Assembly: GCA_905250115.1 (NCBI GenBank)
Contig: CAJNOI010000067.1
Coordinates: forward strand, 6,490-70,489
Direction of reading: 5' to 3'
DNA: 64,000 nucleotides
DNA from: Adineta steineri
Lineage: Eukaryota; Rotifera; Eurotatoria; Adinetida; Adinetidae
Positions 22,034 to 34,400 of the stretch are shown one piece after another. The stretch's first letter is position 1; every line of letters starts with the position of its first letter. Both the position numbers and the translations under genes were made by a program. The notes below the pieces were generated by a model. That model saw nothing but the letters and a program-made list of their open reading frames with translations. It had not been told where the DNA came from and did no database searches.

Positions 22034-23389
22034 ATGCGGTCTGTTATTGTCTTATTTTTCATTATATCTCTTTCATCTGTAAAAGGTTTGTTAGATTATC
22101 TGTTTTCATTTGACTCTATCATAATATAAATGAATTCTTTAGGACAAACTACACAATTACCTAATTATTCTTGTAGTGAAAATAATGCTTCTATTCAGTT
22201 TATATTGTCTTCATCATCTCATTCAGCATGGAATTCAACATCAAATTGTTCTTTACAACAATGCAATATAAGCTCGAATGGTAACAATAGTTGTCTTTTA
22301 TCATCAACACCTTGTTTTGATTATCGAACAATAAATAATATAAGTTATTGTGCACCTGGTGTTTTATGTTCGATATTAGAAACATGTAATAATATTACAC
22401 AAACATGTTCATCAAATAATTCAATATGTATCGTTAATTCATGTTGCTCACCACAAGCAGTGTGTTTACCATTCTCAGCAATACAAATATGTGAAAGAGG
22501 TATTAATATATATTATTTATATTTCAGACTTCATCGCACTCAACTAGAACAATTCATTTCATTCATATTTGCAGATAAAGTATCATTCATTCATATAAAA
22601 AAATATAAAAAACTGAAGATGTGATAATGATGTGTGAAGAGATTTTGTGCAATAGATTTGACTACTCTTCTCGATCTATATAAGTTTGAGGTGATATAAA
22701 AGAGACATATCAAAGACTGTCGTTTTTAGAATAATGAAAAATACTGTGCACAAGAGTGATGAATGTTGACTGTTTAATCATTTAATGTTGTATAGTCTAA
22801 ATATACAAAAATGTAACTTCTAGGATGGTTTTCTACTGGCAATATGGCTAATGCACGATATCGACACACAGAATCTGTATTATCAAATGGGAAAGTATTA
22901 GTTACTGGTGGATTTAATGGCACTAGTGCTTTAAATAATGCTGAATTGTATGATCCAACAACAGGTACTTGGACGGCTACTGGTAACATGGCGAATGCAC
23001 GAGATTGGCACACAGCATCAGTATTATTAAATGGAAAAGTATTAGTTAATGGTGGATTTGGTATTACTGGTTATTTAAATAGTGCTGAATTGTATGATCC
23101 ACCAACAGGCACTTGGACAAGTACTGGTAACATGAGTATTGCTCGATATAAGCACACAGCATCTGTATTATCGAATGGAAAAGTATTAGTTACTGCTGGA
23201 TTCAATACTAATATTGGTTATTTACATAGTGCTGAATTGTATGATTTATCAACAGGAACTTGGACAACTACTAGTAACATGGCTAATAAACGACAAGAAC
23301 ACACAGCATCTGTATTATCAAATGGAAAAGTATTAGTTATTAGTGGGTACAATGGCACTAGTGCTTTAGGTAGTGCAGAACTATATTAA
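22034..23389 (+). CDS. Secreted Cys-rich and kelch-like repeat protein
   Basis: Exon 1 is 22034-22085, a signal peptide (MRSVIVLFFIISLSSVKG). Exon 2 is 22143-22499, a Ser/Asn/Cys-rich domain with about a dozen Cys, ending SCCSPQAVC...ICER. Exon 3 is 22824-23389, four kelch-like repeats of about 48 residues (HTASVLxNGKVLVxGG ... SAELYDPxTGTW). All three exons join in phase 1 and give 324 aa. The 324-nt second intron is long for this genome. If it is not used, exon 2 reads on to a stop at 22624. Kelch-type repeats fold as beta-propeller blades; four is fewer than the six or seven of a closed propeller. Probably an extracellular binding protein; the ligand is unknown. Confidence 0.65.
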
Positions 23390-24115
23390 TTATTTGGAAC
23401 AAATTAACTTTCACTTACCTTATATTTTTCTTGGCAGTAGTTCAAATTTCAAAAAATACTTTATTTCGTCCGCGAACTGTTTTCTTTGCTAGTTTTACTG
23501 AATTATCTCATACTTCAATATGCGATTCCATATAAATAAAATATGTCTGTCCTTCTACTCTTGTGAAGTAACTTATTATGATTAACAAAACTTAGAAATA
23601 ATACTGTAGCTTTAATTATCCTTTTAAATGTTCTCTTAGATTAGCACTGCAGTTTTTCATAATAATTAATTGTTTTGATAGTATTCATTCGATTTAGAAT
23701 GTATAATCATTGGCACATTTCGCTTGCAAAATGACTTTGAGGTAAGTTCATCAATGGCAAGGATGAATATGCCTATAAATAACAACCCTAAAAGATAATC
23801 TAAAGGGTAATATATAATGATATCAGACGTTAGACAAAATGAGAACGAGAATGTAAATGTAAATGGGTTAAATAAAATAGTGACATTCATTAACTTACCT
23901 TGTATTTATATGAATATGTATGTTAACAAAAAAGAATTTAAAATAGGGTAATATTAGTATAATATAATTACGTAGAGAAATTTATCATCAGGCTTAAGAC
24001 TCATGATCCGTCTAAAATTAGCTTTGATAGATGTAGAATAAAATTCTGCATTGGGTGGTGCAATTTTCAAGTGGGGTCACCAACCGAAAAGATGAGCGGG
24101 ATTCACTGTTTTTAT

Positions 24116-24175
24116 GGAGGGGAGTGGATATTGGTGTGGCTGTAGACTTTCTTCAATCTCTATAGTCACACCTCC
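24116..24175. repeat. Telomere-like foldback, right-arm copy
   Basis: Mirror of 4052-4111. Confidence 0.5.
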
Positions 24176-24363
24176 AATAAAAAAGATGAAACTTTTGACA
24201 AGTTTACATAATTTGCCAGAATTAAATAATTTATATAATATTATAACATAATCTTGTTCATTCAAAAAAAACATTTTTCAATGGAAACTGTTAATAAATT
24301 ATTTGATTAAAAGTTAAAAAAATTCTATATCAAGTAGCACACGAATAAGACAAGTATACGAAT

Positions 24364-24506
24364 CTTGAGGGTGTGGGTGTGGATGTGGGTGATGGTTTCG
24401 TGTTGCATGTGAATGAGTGGATGTGGGTATGGATATGAGTATATTACGCGCCCATAGCCACACTCACACCCTCATCCACATCTACACCCACACCCACACC
24501 CTCAAG
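24364..24506. repeat. Telomere-like foldback, right-arm copy
   Basis: Mirror of 3721-3863. Because it is palindromic, it again reads G-rich first on the + strand. Confidence 0.85.
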
Positions 24507-24951
24507 ATATTTTTTACATTATGGTTTACAGTCCTCCACGCTTCGTAAAGGTTAAGTGTTCTTATATGAACCGGTCGATAGTTTCGTAGCGTTTCCAATG
24601 GTTCGATATATTATATACGCAACAAATGATCGTACCAAACACTAACAAGACCTATGCAATTTAATATACAATGCGGATGCCACTTTCGAACGATCTATAA
24701 AAGTTTGTCATCGCTTATACAAAACGCTTTATAGTTCCGCAGTCTGTTTAAGAGCTTCACAGGTTTCATGTGAAAAACTTCGTGGTTTCAAAAATAGTCA
24801 CAAGATTCGCAGCTTTTCTCTCAAAAATCGTGAATTTCGGTATAGTACTTTCTATACGTATAAGATAAATAGTCGTTATTATTATTCCGAACCATTTTAT
24901 TACATAATTTATGAACTTCAATATTTTAAAAAAGTCTTTAGTTTAAATTTT

Positions 24952-25016
24952 AGGATGTGGGTGAGTTTGACTTGCAGTAGAGGTGATGGTGAACATATTA
25001 CCTACACCTACACCCT
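24952..25016. repeat. Telomere-like foldback, right-arm copy
   Basis: Mirror of 3211-3275. Confidence 0.65.
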
Positions 25017-25463
25017 TCATAATTATTGATTTCTTTTTCTATTAAAAAATCCTGTCTTATCTGATGGTTTTATGCAAGAATATGATGAATCGCTACGTTT
25101 AATGGCATATTCAAATTTTGCCGTAACTAAACTTTTACACAATGCTAATATTTGTATATAGGAATGGATGAGGATGTGAGATAAGAAAGATCATCCACTC
25201 CTCATGCTTTTACCATAATGTTCTATTGTTATAGATTCTGAAAAGTCATAAAAATTCTAATTATAATCAATTGAATTTTTATTAAACAAAAGAAATTCTA
25301 ATACAACGTTGAAATATGATGTTGTTCAAATGTTTAGTACTACTTTTTTGTTTTGAGTCATAAGTGGAATACTAGATTTTTAAGCAGAAGTGAATTATAA
25401 TATTCTCATACAACAAGAGGTTATTGGTTGTGAATCTAACTGAAGTTCTTGATTAACTTTCTT

Positions 25464-26272
25464 CTAGACTTTTAATGTAAAAGAAACTTGATATGTTGAG
25501 TTACATGAAGAACAGGTAAATAGATTGATTGGATTTGCAAGAAGTGTATTGTTGGGCAGTATTAAATTATTATTAATAGAATTTCTATTTGATGGATGAA
25601 TATAAGAGGAAACCATCACAGGACGACTATAATCTGTTATTGTAGGAATTGTATTCATTGGAATAATTGGATCATTTTGAACTGTAACTCCTGTTGATAC
25701 TCGAGAATTTGTCTTCACATAAATAATAATATAAATAAAGCATGAAACTAACATTAATACACCAGCTGATAATTGACCTCGAATGACTGGAACTCGAATT
25801 GCATATAAAGTATTTAGATTCCAAAGATCACTATAGACATAAGTTGAATAACTGCAATTTGATGAAAAAAAGCATTGAAGAGGATAGGCTAAAAAATATG
25901 AATCCAGAACAATTACAGATGATGCCATGACCATTGCAAAACATTGAAAAACCATTGTTGCTATTCCACAACAACGAATTCGACAACAACAACCTATTAG
26001 AAATATAGCAAAACTCAGTGAAATGATATTAATTAAACTAAAGAAAACGTACTTGCGCCTGCTAATGATATCCATGCACACATAAAGAATGGATATGTCC
26101 AATAGCCAAGAAAAATATTCATTCGAGGAAAATGGAAAAATAAAGTAACTATTTCACAACCCAAAATGACATGAGTAAGAAACATTTGAAATATTGACAA
26201 AAGAAAACCAACTGTAGTTGGATAGGATCTTCGCCAAAGTTCTTTTTGATGTGCTTGAAGTGAAGGATACAT
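25464..26272 (-). CDS. Four-transmembrane protein, right copy
   Basis: Mirror of 1955-2763. Exons are 26053-26272 and 25464-25993, with the same 249-aa product and the same phase-1 intron. No difference from the left copy was seen. Confidence 0.72.
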
Positions 26273-26866
26273 GATCTATGATTGAGTTAAAAGAAAGTTT
26301 TTTTTTCTCTTTTTTCATACAGAAAAATTTCATCAGATGCAAGGAGGAACTTGTACTAGACTCAACGTAAAATGTTTAGTCAAAAATGAAGAAGAAGGTA
26401 CTCTTAAATTGATAAAATACCAGTTGTATTTGTTCTAATCAATTAATATTTTCAAAAAAAGAGTGTTTCGAAAAGAAATTTAACGAGATACTATGAATAG
26501 ATACTGGTTTTTTCCGTGATACAGTGAAGGAAAATGTAAAATAATTTTCTAGACAGTCTTTTGCGCAATAGCTGAATGAATGAGCGTTTTTTTCTCTTGT
26601 TTTTCTCCTACTTGAAGTTTTCCGTGAAAATTTTTTCTTGGAAAAATTATAAGTATGTTGGAAAAAAATCTTCGCGGAAAATATACAGGTAAAAGTATTC
26701 AGGACACTGATAGATAGATTTTTTTCCTGGCACTTTATTTAAAACGCTACGCAAAACAATAGACTATATAAACTTGTTCACTACTATTAGTTTTCTCAGA
26801 AAAAAATAGAATATACTTTCTTATCATTAATTTATCATTCAGTCTTCTCGTTTAGTAATTATTCAA

Positions 26867-28791
26867 ATGAGTGAAACATGTTTAGAAGGGTACGTCAAGC
26901 TTGATATTTTTATATTATATGTGACTAGTGTTATTCTATTGTAGATGTGCAGCAAAAACTCAAACGGTTGGGTTTATTCCGGGTGTAATACTTTTTATCT
27001 GTTTTGTTGCAGCTATTGGAGCTGCATTAGGTATTGTGCTTACAGCAGATAAATATTATCCAAGTCAATCAATATCTTCAATCAATACTTTCACATCAAG
27101 TAAATATTACGACTTGATAAAATTATATGATCAATGTAGAATAACTTTTAGCTTATGTACCATCCACTAGTCGTAATATTATTTCTACTTCCAGTGTCAG
27201 TAGATATATCACCGCAGCTATGATTACAACTCCTGCAACTACAATGAAAAGTGGTAAGTTTAACTCTTAATAGTGAACAGAAAAGAATCACACTCACCTA
27301 GTCGTAGTGCAATACCCATGTCCTTAAGATTTAATCATCTTACAGTGGGAATTGTACGAGAAAGTTTTTTGCTGTGGAAACTGAAAGAAAACGGGTGGAT
27401 TGGTATACTACATAGTATAAGTTGTTCTATCTCATATATGCATGAGGGATATGTTTTAGTCGTAGATGAAAAATTTCGAGTACAACCCTCTCATATGAAG
27501 TTTCCAGTTTGAGGGGTTCTGGACCAACAGCAGGTATCTTAGCTGATACTTAATAAAAAAGATCGTGGTCATAAATGTATCGTAATGCTAATTGAAATGA
27601 CACAGGTTCCATGAGAACAAACGCTTCACTATTGTTCGCCCTTGATTTTATGCTTTTCTGACTCACAGCACTGTGATACTCTATCCTCCTCTTACTTAGT
27701 ACATATACTTATCGATCATATATAAATCATGAATTGTACATGATATAGAACAATGTTTTTGGGATCTCGATTTTTTAGGGTGGTCAAATACTGGAAGTAT
27801 GAATTCTACTCGATATGTTCACACAGCATCTATATTAGCAAATGGAAAAATTTTAGTTACAGGTGGACAGAATTTTTTTGAAGGCGTTTTGAATAGCGCT
27901 GAATTGTATGATTCATCGTCGAGAATATGGACATCGACTGGATCTATGATATCTCGTAGACTATTCCATGCAGCGTCTCTATTATCAAATGGAAAAGTAT
28001 TAGTTACCGGCGGCCGGGATTCTCCTAATAGTTTCAATAGTACTGAGTTATATGATCCGTCTACTGGAGTCTGGATACGTACTAGCAATATGATTTATGC
28101 TCGATCAAGTCATACAGCATCTGTATTAACAAATGGTAGAGTGCTGGTTGCTGGTGGATATAATAATAGTAACAGTCTGAGTACTGCTGAATTATACGAT
28201 CCATCGACAGGAATATGGACACTTACGGGAAATATGAATTATGCTCGATATGTTCACACAGCAACTGTATTAACAAATGGTAAGGTGCTGATTGTTGGTG
28301 GATATATTTATAATAATATTAATAGTCTAAGTACTACTGAATTATACGATTCATCGACAGGAGTATGGACAGTTACGGGAAATATGAATTATGCTCGATC
28401 AAGTCACACAGCATCTGTATTAGCAAATGGTAAGGTGTTAGTTGTTGGTGGTGCAGGTATTAACGGTAACAGTCTAAGTACTGCTGAATTATACGATCCA
28501 TCGACAGGAATATGGACACTTACGGGAAATATGAATTATGTTCGATCAAGTCACACAGCATCTGTATTAACAAATGGAAAAGTATTAGTTAGTGGCGGAT
28601 ATGTTAATGGGATAAGAATCAATAGTGCAGAGTTGTATGATCCATCAACAGGAGTATGGACAGTCGCTGCATCTATGAAATATGTTCGAAATGACCATAC
28701 AGCATCCGTATTAGCAAATGGACAAGTGTTAATTGCTGGTGGATTAAATGGTACCGATGTTTTGGAAACCACTGAGTTATATACACCATAA
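26867..28791 (+). CDS. Membrane-anchored kelch-like repeat protein, complete copy
   Basis: Exons are 26867-26889, 26945-27099, 27152-27253 and 27779-28791. All introns are GT-AG in compatible phases, for a 430-aa product. The N-terminus (MSETCLEGCAAKTQT) is followed by one hydrophobic segment (about residues 16-40), a Ser/Thr-rich linker (about 55-93), then WSNTGSM and seven kelch-like repeats of about 48 residues with the core HTASVLxNGKVLVxGG...STAELYDPSTGxWT. A type II membrane protein with an extracellular beta-propeller is the likely layout. The third intron (525 nt) is much longer than the others and contains a 79-codon frame of unknown nature. The propeller exon resembles those of the genes at 22034 and 40018. 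Confidence 0.82.
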
Positions 28792-28970
28792 GAACGAATG
28801 AACAATACATTTTCTTTTTTTTCTTTTATTTATTGCCTAATTTCATGCTTCATGACTGCTCAACTCTGCTTGCTTCTCTTGACATATTTAATTCTATATC
28901 CAGATTTTAAAAAAATTCTTCTAATACAATATATGATTTCAAATAATCTATTGGAATAAAGCGTGTCTTT

Positions 28971-29049
28971 GGGTCATGGGTGTGGGCGTGGATGTTAGTG
29001 TGGATGCGGGTGTGCTGGAGGGTGTCTATCTTTTCCTAACCCACACCCG
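28971..29049. repeat. Telomere-like foldback between two convergent genes
   Basis: Begins gggtcatgggtgtgggcgtgg, has several more G-rich tracts, and ends ctaacccacacccg. It lies between the 3' ends of the kelch gene and DKNYY copy 2. Confidence 0.7.
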
Positions 29050-29272
29050 TTTTCATAGCTTATGAAGGTATGTACGTGTTTTGATAAACATTACTTAACA
29101 TTAGAACTCATCATTTGTGTTTTATAAATAATTTTAAATAGTAATACGTGTCGATAAGAAGTATATTAAGCTTAATAATAGATTTTTTTATAAAAAAAAA
29201 ATGTAATATATATATCTTTCGAACTTATATAAAAAGGTGTTTTTATTAATTGATTTTTTGTTGTTGAAAAAG

Positions 29273-29554
29273 CTAATGAAAGTGATGCGTGGGTGGAGTT
29301 AAACCACTATATTTTTGTCCAAGATGATAACGATTAAATGCATCTTTTGCCAAGCCTTTGCCTAATGATTGAAATGAACTTGCTGAAGCACCTTCTATTT
29401 TTTTACCCATATAATAAACATTCCATGGATCTTTTGCATAACCATCATTTAATACTTCAAATGATGTTGCTGATGCACTTTGTATTTTTTGTCCAGCAAA
29501 ATAAACTGTCCATGGATCTTTAGAATAGCCAAACGCGAGATTTGTGATTGGCAT
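29273..29554 (-). CDS. DKNYY-repeat protein, copy 2
   Basis: A 93-aa paralogue of 12320-12601, with the same three repeats (GYSKDPWTVYFAGQKIQSAS, GYAKDPWNVYYMGKKIEGAS, GLAKDAFNRYHLGQKYSG). The start ATG at 29554 aligns with that of copy 1. The frame is open further upstream but only from a GTG. Substitutions are mostly conservative and the frame is intact, so both copies seem to be under constraint. The 3' flank is also homologous (29100-29272). Confidence 0.8.
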   Translation of the reverse strand: MPITNLAFGYSKDPWTVYFAGQKIQSASATSFEVLNDGYAKDPWNVYYMGKKIEGASASSFQSLGKGLAKDAFNRYHLGQKYSGLTPPTHHFH

Positions 29555-30056
29555 TATGAATGTAAGAAAATAAGAATACTGTATCTTAAATAAAGGTATG
29601 TTTAGATTTCTACTCAAAGCAAATTCTAAAATTTCCACTTCTCCAACAACCACAACTAATATAAATAATACTAAAAGGACGTGCACTTACGGAAAAAAAA
29701 CTCAGAAACTTCTAGATAACTTCATACACATATGATATAGTCATATGGTAGGGAGCAGGAAGAAAACACAGAAGTTTCCTCGAAATTTCTGTAATTTATT
29801 TTTTTTCTGCCTTTTATATATGTTCGATGTGTATAATATTATACATTATTTTCTGCTCTAATATTTGAAATTTCCATAAAATTTCTATAATTTATTTTTC
29901 TCTTCTACTCTTCATATATATTTTCGATATACACAATATTATACATTATTTTTCGCGTTAAACATTTTAAATTTCCATGAAATTTTCATAATTTATTTTC
30001 TTCTCCTACCTTTCATATATGTTTCTATGTATATAATAGTATACGTTGTTTTCTTG

Positions 30057-30126
30057 CGGGTGCGGATGTGAGAGGATGTAGGTTTAAATCCTTGATACAC
30101 ACTCACCGATACCCACACCCACACCG
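30057..30126. repeat. Telomere-like foldback upstream of the cyclophilin gene
   Basis: Begins gcgggtgcggatgtgagagg and ends gatacccacacccacacc. Confidence 0.7.
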
Positions 30127-30204
30127 TCTTATATCATATTATTGAAAACAAAAAAAATAATCAATCAATATTGTAGACTATTTCTTTTCATTATTATTAC
30201 ATAA

Positions 30205-31055
30205 ATGGTTACTTTAAAAGAATTGATCTTTCTTAATTTTGTATTTATTGTTTATCTTGAAAGAACAGCATGTGAAGATGACGATAAAGTAAGTTTTCAT
30301 TTAATTTGTTGTTTTATTATTTTGATTTTGTATAGATTTATGTAACAAAAAAAGTTTATTTTGATATTGAAATTGATGGTAAAAGTGAAGGTCGTATTGT
30401 TATTGGTTTATTCGGTGATATTGTACCAAAAACAACAAAAAATTTTGCACAATTAGCGGCCGGTACTTTAGGTTTTGGATATAATGGTTCAATAATTCAT
30501 CGTGTTATTAAGAATTTTATGATTCAAGGTGGTGATTTCGAGAATGGAGATGGTACTGGTGGTTTAAGGTAATATTAAGAATTTATAATCTCAAAAATAA
30601 TTAATGTTTTCAATAATAATTCAGTATTTATGTCGGTAAATTTCCTGATGAAAATTTCAAATTAAAACATTATGGTGCTGGATGGGTTTCAATGGCTAAT
30701 TCCGGTAACAATAACGTATAATATACTAACTATGTAATATAAACTTTATTTTTCCAGGTAAAGATTCTAATACGAGTCAGTTTTTTATCACAACTGTGAA
30801 AACTAAATTTCTTGATGATGAGTATGTTGTTTTTGGAAAAGTTCTTAAAGGTAATTCAATCTTTTTCTTGTTTTCATTCATTATTAGTTTCTATTCTAAA
30901 CTAAATTAGGTATGTCTATCGTACACAAAATTGAAAATTTGAAAACGGATGCATTAGATCATCCACTATCAGATATTGTTATCGTTAAAAGTGGTATTTT
31001 TAAAGTACCAAATAAATTTGCTGTCGAACGAGAACCAGTTGATCCTGACATTTAA
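30205..31055 (+). CDS. Secretory-pathway cyclophilin (peptidyl-prolyl isomerase, cyclophilin B type)
   Basis: Five exons: 30205-30288, 30336-30568, 30625-30704, 30758-30850 and 30910-31055. All introns are GT-AG and the phases match, for a 211-aa product. A signal peptide ([20 protein letters not shown]) is followed by a cyclophilin domain from VYFDIEIDG to the end. The catalytic Arg is present in [20 protein letters not shown], together with the Phe, Met and Gln of the active site and SQFFITT. The position of the cyclosporin-contact Trp is Phe ([12 protein letters not shown]), and the His before VVFG is Tyr. Cyclophilin B enzymes assist protein folding in the ER. No KDEL-type signal is visible (ends VDPDI), as in vertebrate cyclophilin B, which uses other retention signals. 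Confidence 0.92.
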
Positions 31056-31237
31056 GAACAACTATACTATTTTTTTTTCATTCACCATTAGTTCTTATTA
31101 TTTTATTTATTAATCTAAATTTATAAAGAACAATCACATGTAACTCCAAACAGAAATAATATATCATCGATATTGATAATCTTAACCGTTTTCATATCGT
31201 TATACTCGATTGGAAAATTGTTTTTAATAAATTATAT

Positions 31238-31300
31238 CTTGAGGGTGTGGGTATGGATACTGTATTCATCCAGCACTCACACCCTTATTCTCACCTCGAG
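31238..31300. repeat. Telomere-like foldback downstream of the cyclophilin gene
   Basis: Begins cttgagggtgtgggtatgg and ends actcacacccttattctcacctcgag. The right end has drifted. Confidence 0.75.
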
Positions 31301-31469
31301 AGGTAATAGTGCATGATGGTGCAATTAAATGATATTGAAGAAATATGTTAAGCTCAATGATACAAAAACAAAATCACACAATTTCAATTTAGACAAATAC
31401 AATTAATGAATATAGAAAAATGAAATAAAGTAATATAGTTGATTCAATACATTGAATAGCTTCGAATTT

Positions 31470-34400
31470 TTAAGCATTTGTTTTTCTTACGTTCGTTCTG
31501 AACATCCATTTAATAGTCTTCTGTCCGATTCCAGTTGCTTCAAATTCCTTCTTATATGCACTTGAAGGAAGGACAAACAGAATAAAACCAAGTATTTGTG
31601 GAACGTAAGAGAGAAGAACACAAACGATAAGTGTATGCTGCTTCCAATTGTTCAATTGAGTACAAGCGAAACTGAATGAGAGAATGGCTTGTGGGAGAGC
31701 AGAAAGAATAATAGTGAATGGTGTTACATAGAGTTCTTTTTGACTAGAAATTTGATTTTTCAGTACCTGCCGGAATGTTTGTCGATCTCTTACTGTTCTT
31801 GCGCGACTACGAGCAGCAAGAACGATCAGAAGAGTAATGGCAATGATTTGAATACAAAATGGTAGTAGGTAATGAATGAGAGTATTTATTCGATTATAAA
31901 TCTCTACTGTGTGATGATTAAAATTATTGACACAACGAACAGTAGAAGAATCTAAATCGCGAAGTGTTTGATAATAGAAAAGCTCATGTAGATGCATGCC
32001 GAGAAGAATAATCAATGTGCTTATACTAAAGTAAATTGCTAAGCGTGTATTTTTTATAGAAGTCGAAACTGGATATATAATTGTCAGAAGACGATTCACT
32101 GCAATCCAACTTGTTAACCAATATGTTGATCGAGTAAAGACGGAAAGAAGATAGGTGATCGTTTTACATGATATATCACTTGCTAATCCCTTTGATCCGA
32201 GAAAAATAGAAATAAATTTCAATAAAAATACAAGCAGACTACATTGATTAAGGATAGTAACAAATAGTAGATAGTTTCCAACACCAGATTTTCGTGGTTG
32301 ACTGCGTTTAAAAGTTATGAACGAGCAATAATTGTTGAAAAGACCAATACAAAATAGAATCGAAGCCACACTTATATAAGTAATATGAATGGCTGTCATC
32401 TGATATACTAATAAAGAGTCAAGAGTAAAGCCAAATGCTTGTAGGCTGAATTCACAGCGAGTACCTTGAGTGCAAGAACGACAAATACATATAAAGTCAT
32501 TGACTTTTTTCAGATCGCCTCGAATACATCGACCACCAGACAAGCAATTATCACAATGGTCAATTTTCGAATCGTACGCAAAGCATTCTGCTCTCTTCTT
32601 TCCACATAGACAAAAATAATTCGAGTCATAAAAACAGATACGATTGGCATCATTCCGACAGATTTTGTGATATGAGAAAATGCTATGGTCACTAATTGTT
32701 ATATCTGCAAAAACAAAGTATGAAGGTCTTTACACAAACTTACTGGAGAAATATATTACCTTGAGAAAATATGTCTAAAACATGTGGACATTCTGCGGGT
32801 ATTGAAGTTATATTAATAGGTCCCGTAAGCCATTGAGCGTAAACAATAAAATATCTTGGATTCGACAATTCTTGGTAAATCTTTAATAGAGCCATAAGAG
32901 GAAATTCTTCTCGGTCATTATCATAGCGAATTATTTTTGGCAAACCGTGTGTCACTTCTTGATGGGATAATAAAAGTGTGTTAAATAGTTTAAAATGATC
33001 GTAGAATTGGGTAACGCCCACTGTTATCAATGCTGTCATATTTACTTGAATGTGAATCATTAACTTTTCATTCTGACATCGATCACCATAAAACCGTTCA
33101 GGACACACACAAATGACATTATTTTCTCCACTAGGATCATATGATGGATAACATGTTGCATTCAATCCACATGGATTTGATATACAAGCGTCATTTCGGA
33201 GATGACATCGAGGGCCAAAATGATCAAAAGGACAAATGCAAAGAGGATGCTGAGTATTAGCAATCAAACCACGATAGTTTGCTCGACAAATGGAATCAGA
33301 GCTGCAATAAATCAAACACTCGGTATGATATTCCTCACAATTCGAACCACTATAGCCTGATTTGCATGAGCATATATAATATCGCATTTTGTTCAGAATT
33401 GGATTACAATAAGCATTTGCGTTACATGGATTGGGAATGCAGGGATTAAATGTAGAATTACTGATCCATGATGGAAATTTTAAGACAGTAGCTAGACGAA
33501 AAGCTGGAAGAAAATCAAAGTAGATTTGATGATAGAAAGAACCAATCTGTTCCGTTGCATTCTCAGTTAGTACGAAGATATCAAAGTAAACTTCATATGG
33601 ATGATCATGAAGGATGTCGGTTCGATTGAAATATCGCGATTTTTTATGATTTAAGTAAGCATCGGATCGAGAATAGAGTAAATAGAATCTATGTTTGATA
33701 GGTTTGTTAGTTTCCAACAAAGGATTAACGTGAAAGATATGATGGTCCATAACGACGTTTCTGAAATGGAAACTAGCTACAACTGTTATTAAACGAGCTG
33801 AACTATTGACTGGAAAAGTAGGCAAATCCAAATGGGTGATGACTGAGATGCGATCAGAGAAAAATTGGCACTGAAGTCCATAGAAAGTTGGTGGGCACAG
33901 GCATCGATAAGACATTGTATCAGGACTCCAAAGTGGAAAACCTCGATTACATATATATGATAACTGTATTTCAATTCCCGGATCTATGCTTTTAGAAAAT
34001 AAATTTTTAGAATTGTTCTGTTCTCTTACGAAATAATTCACTAGTGATGATTGTGACGATGACCATTCAAAAGGTGATTTGTTGTTTTTCTTTTCAAGAG
34101 GTGGAACATTTACCTTGGGAAAAGGGCGTATATCAGGTAGAGCATACTGGATACTTCTGTTTTTGTGCTTTAGATATCGATAACCTATACTGGCTTCGGA
34201 TCTTTTTTCCGATGGGCACCAGTGCTCATCTTCTCCATGTGGACACTGATACATTCCATCGCATCGAGCATTTTCTACACATGTTCCATCCAGACAAACA
34301 ACATCTTGTAGTCCAGCACACCAAGACGAATTCTTACTTTTATAGGAGCAGAGTACAGATGTTGAGCATGCTATATCTTTGTCACATTTTCGTAAAGAAC

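Larger units (their letters stand above)
20334..28226. repeat. Right arm of the large inverted repeat
   Basis: Reverse complement of 1-7893. It starts at the first base after a run of 100 N, in the middle of the amidase gene, so its inner boundary is an assembly edge. Outward of 28226 the window continues through the end of a kelch-like gene whose left counterpart lies outside the window. Confidence 0.95.

Noticed and set aside
22500..22528. A 28-nt intron in the Cys-rich gene and a similar one near 10680
   Set aside because: Shorter than any convincing intron here. I used a longer intron in the first case and called a broken frame in the second.
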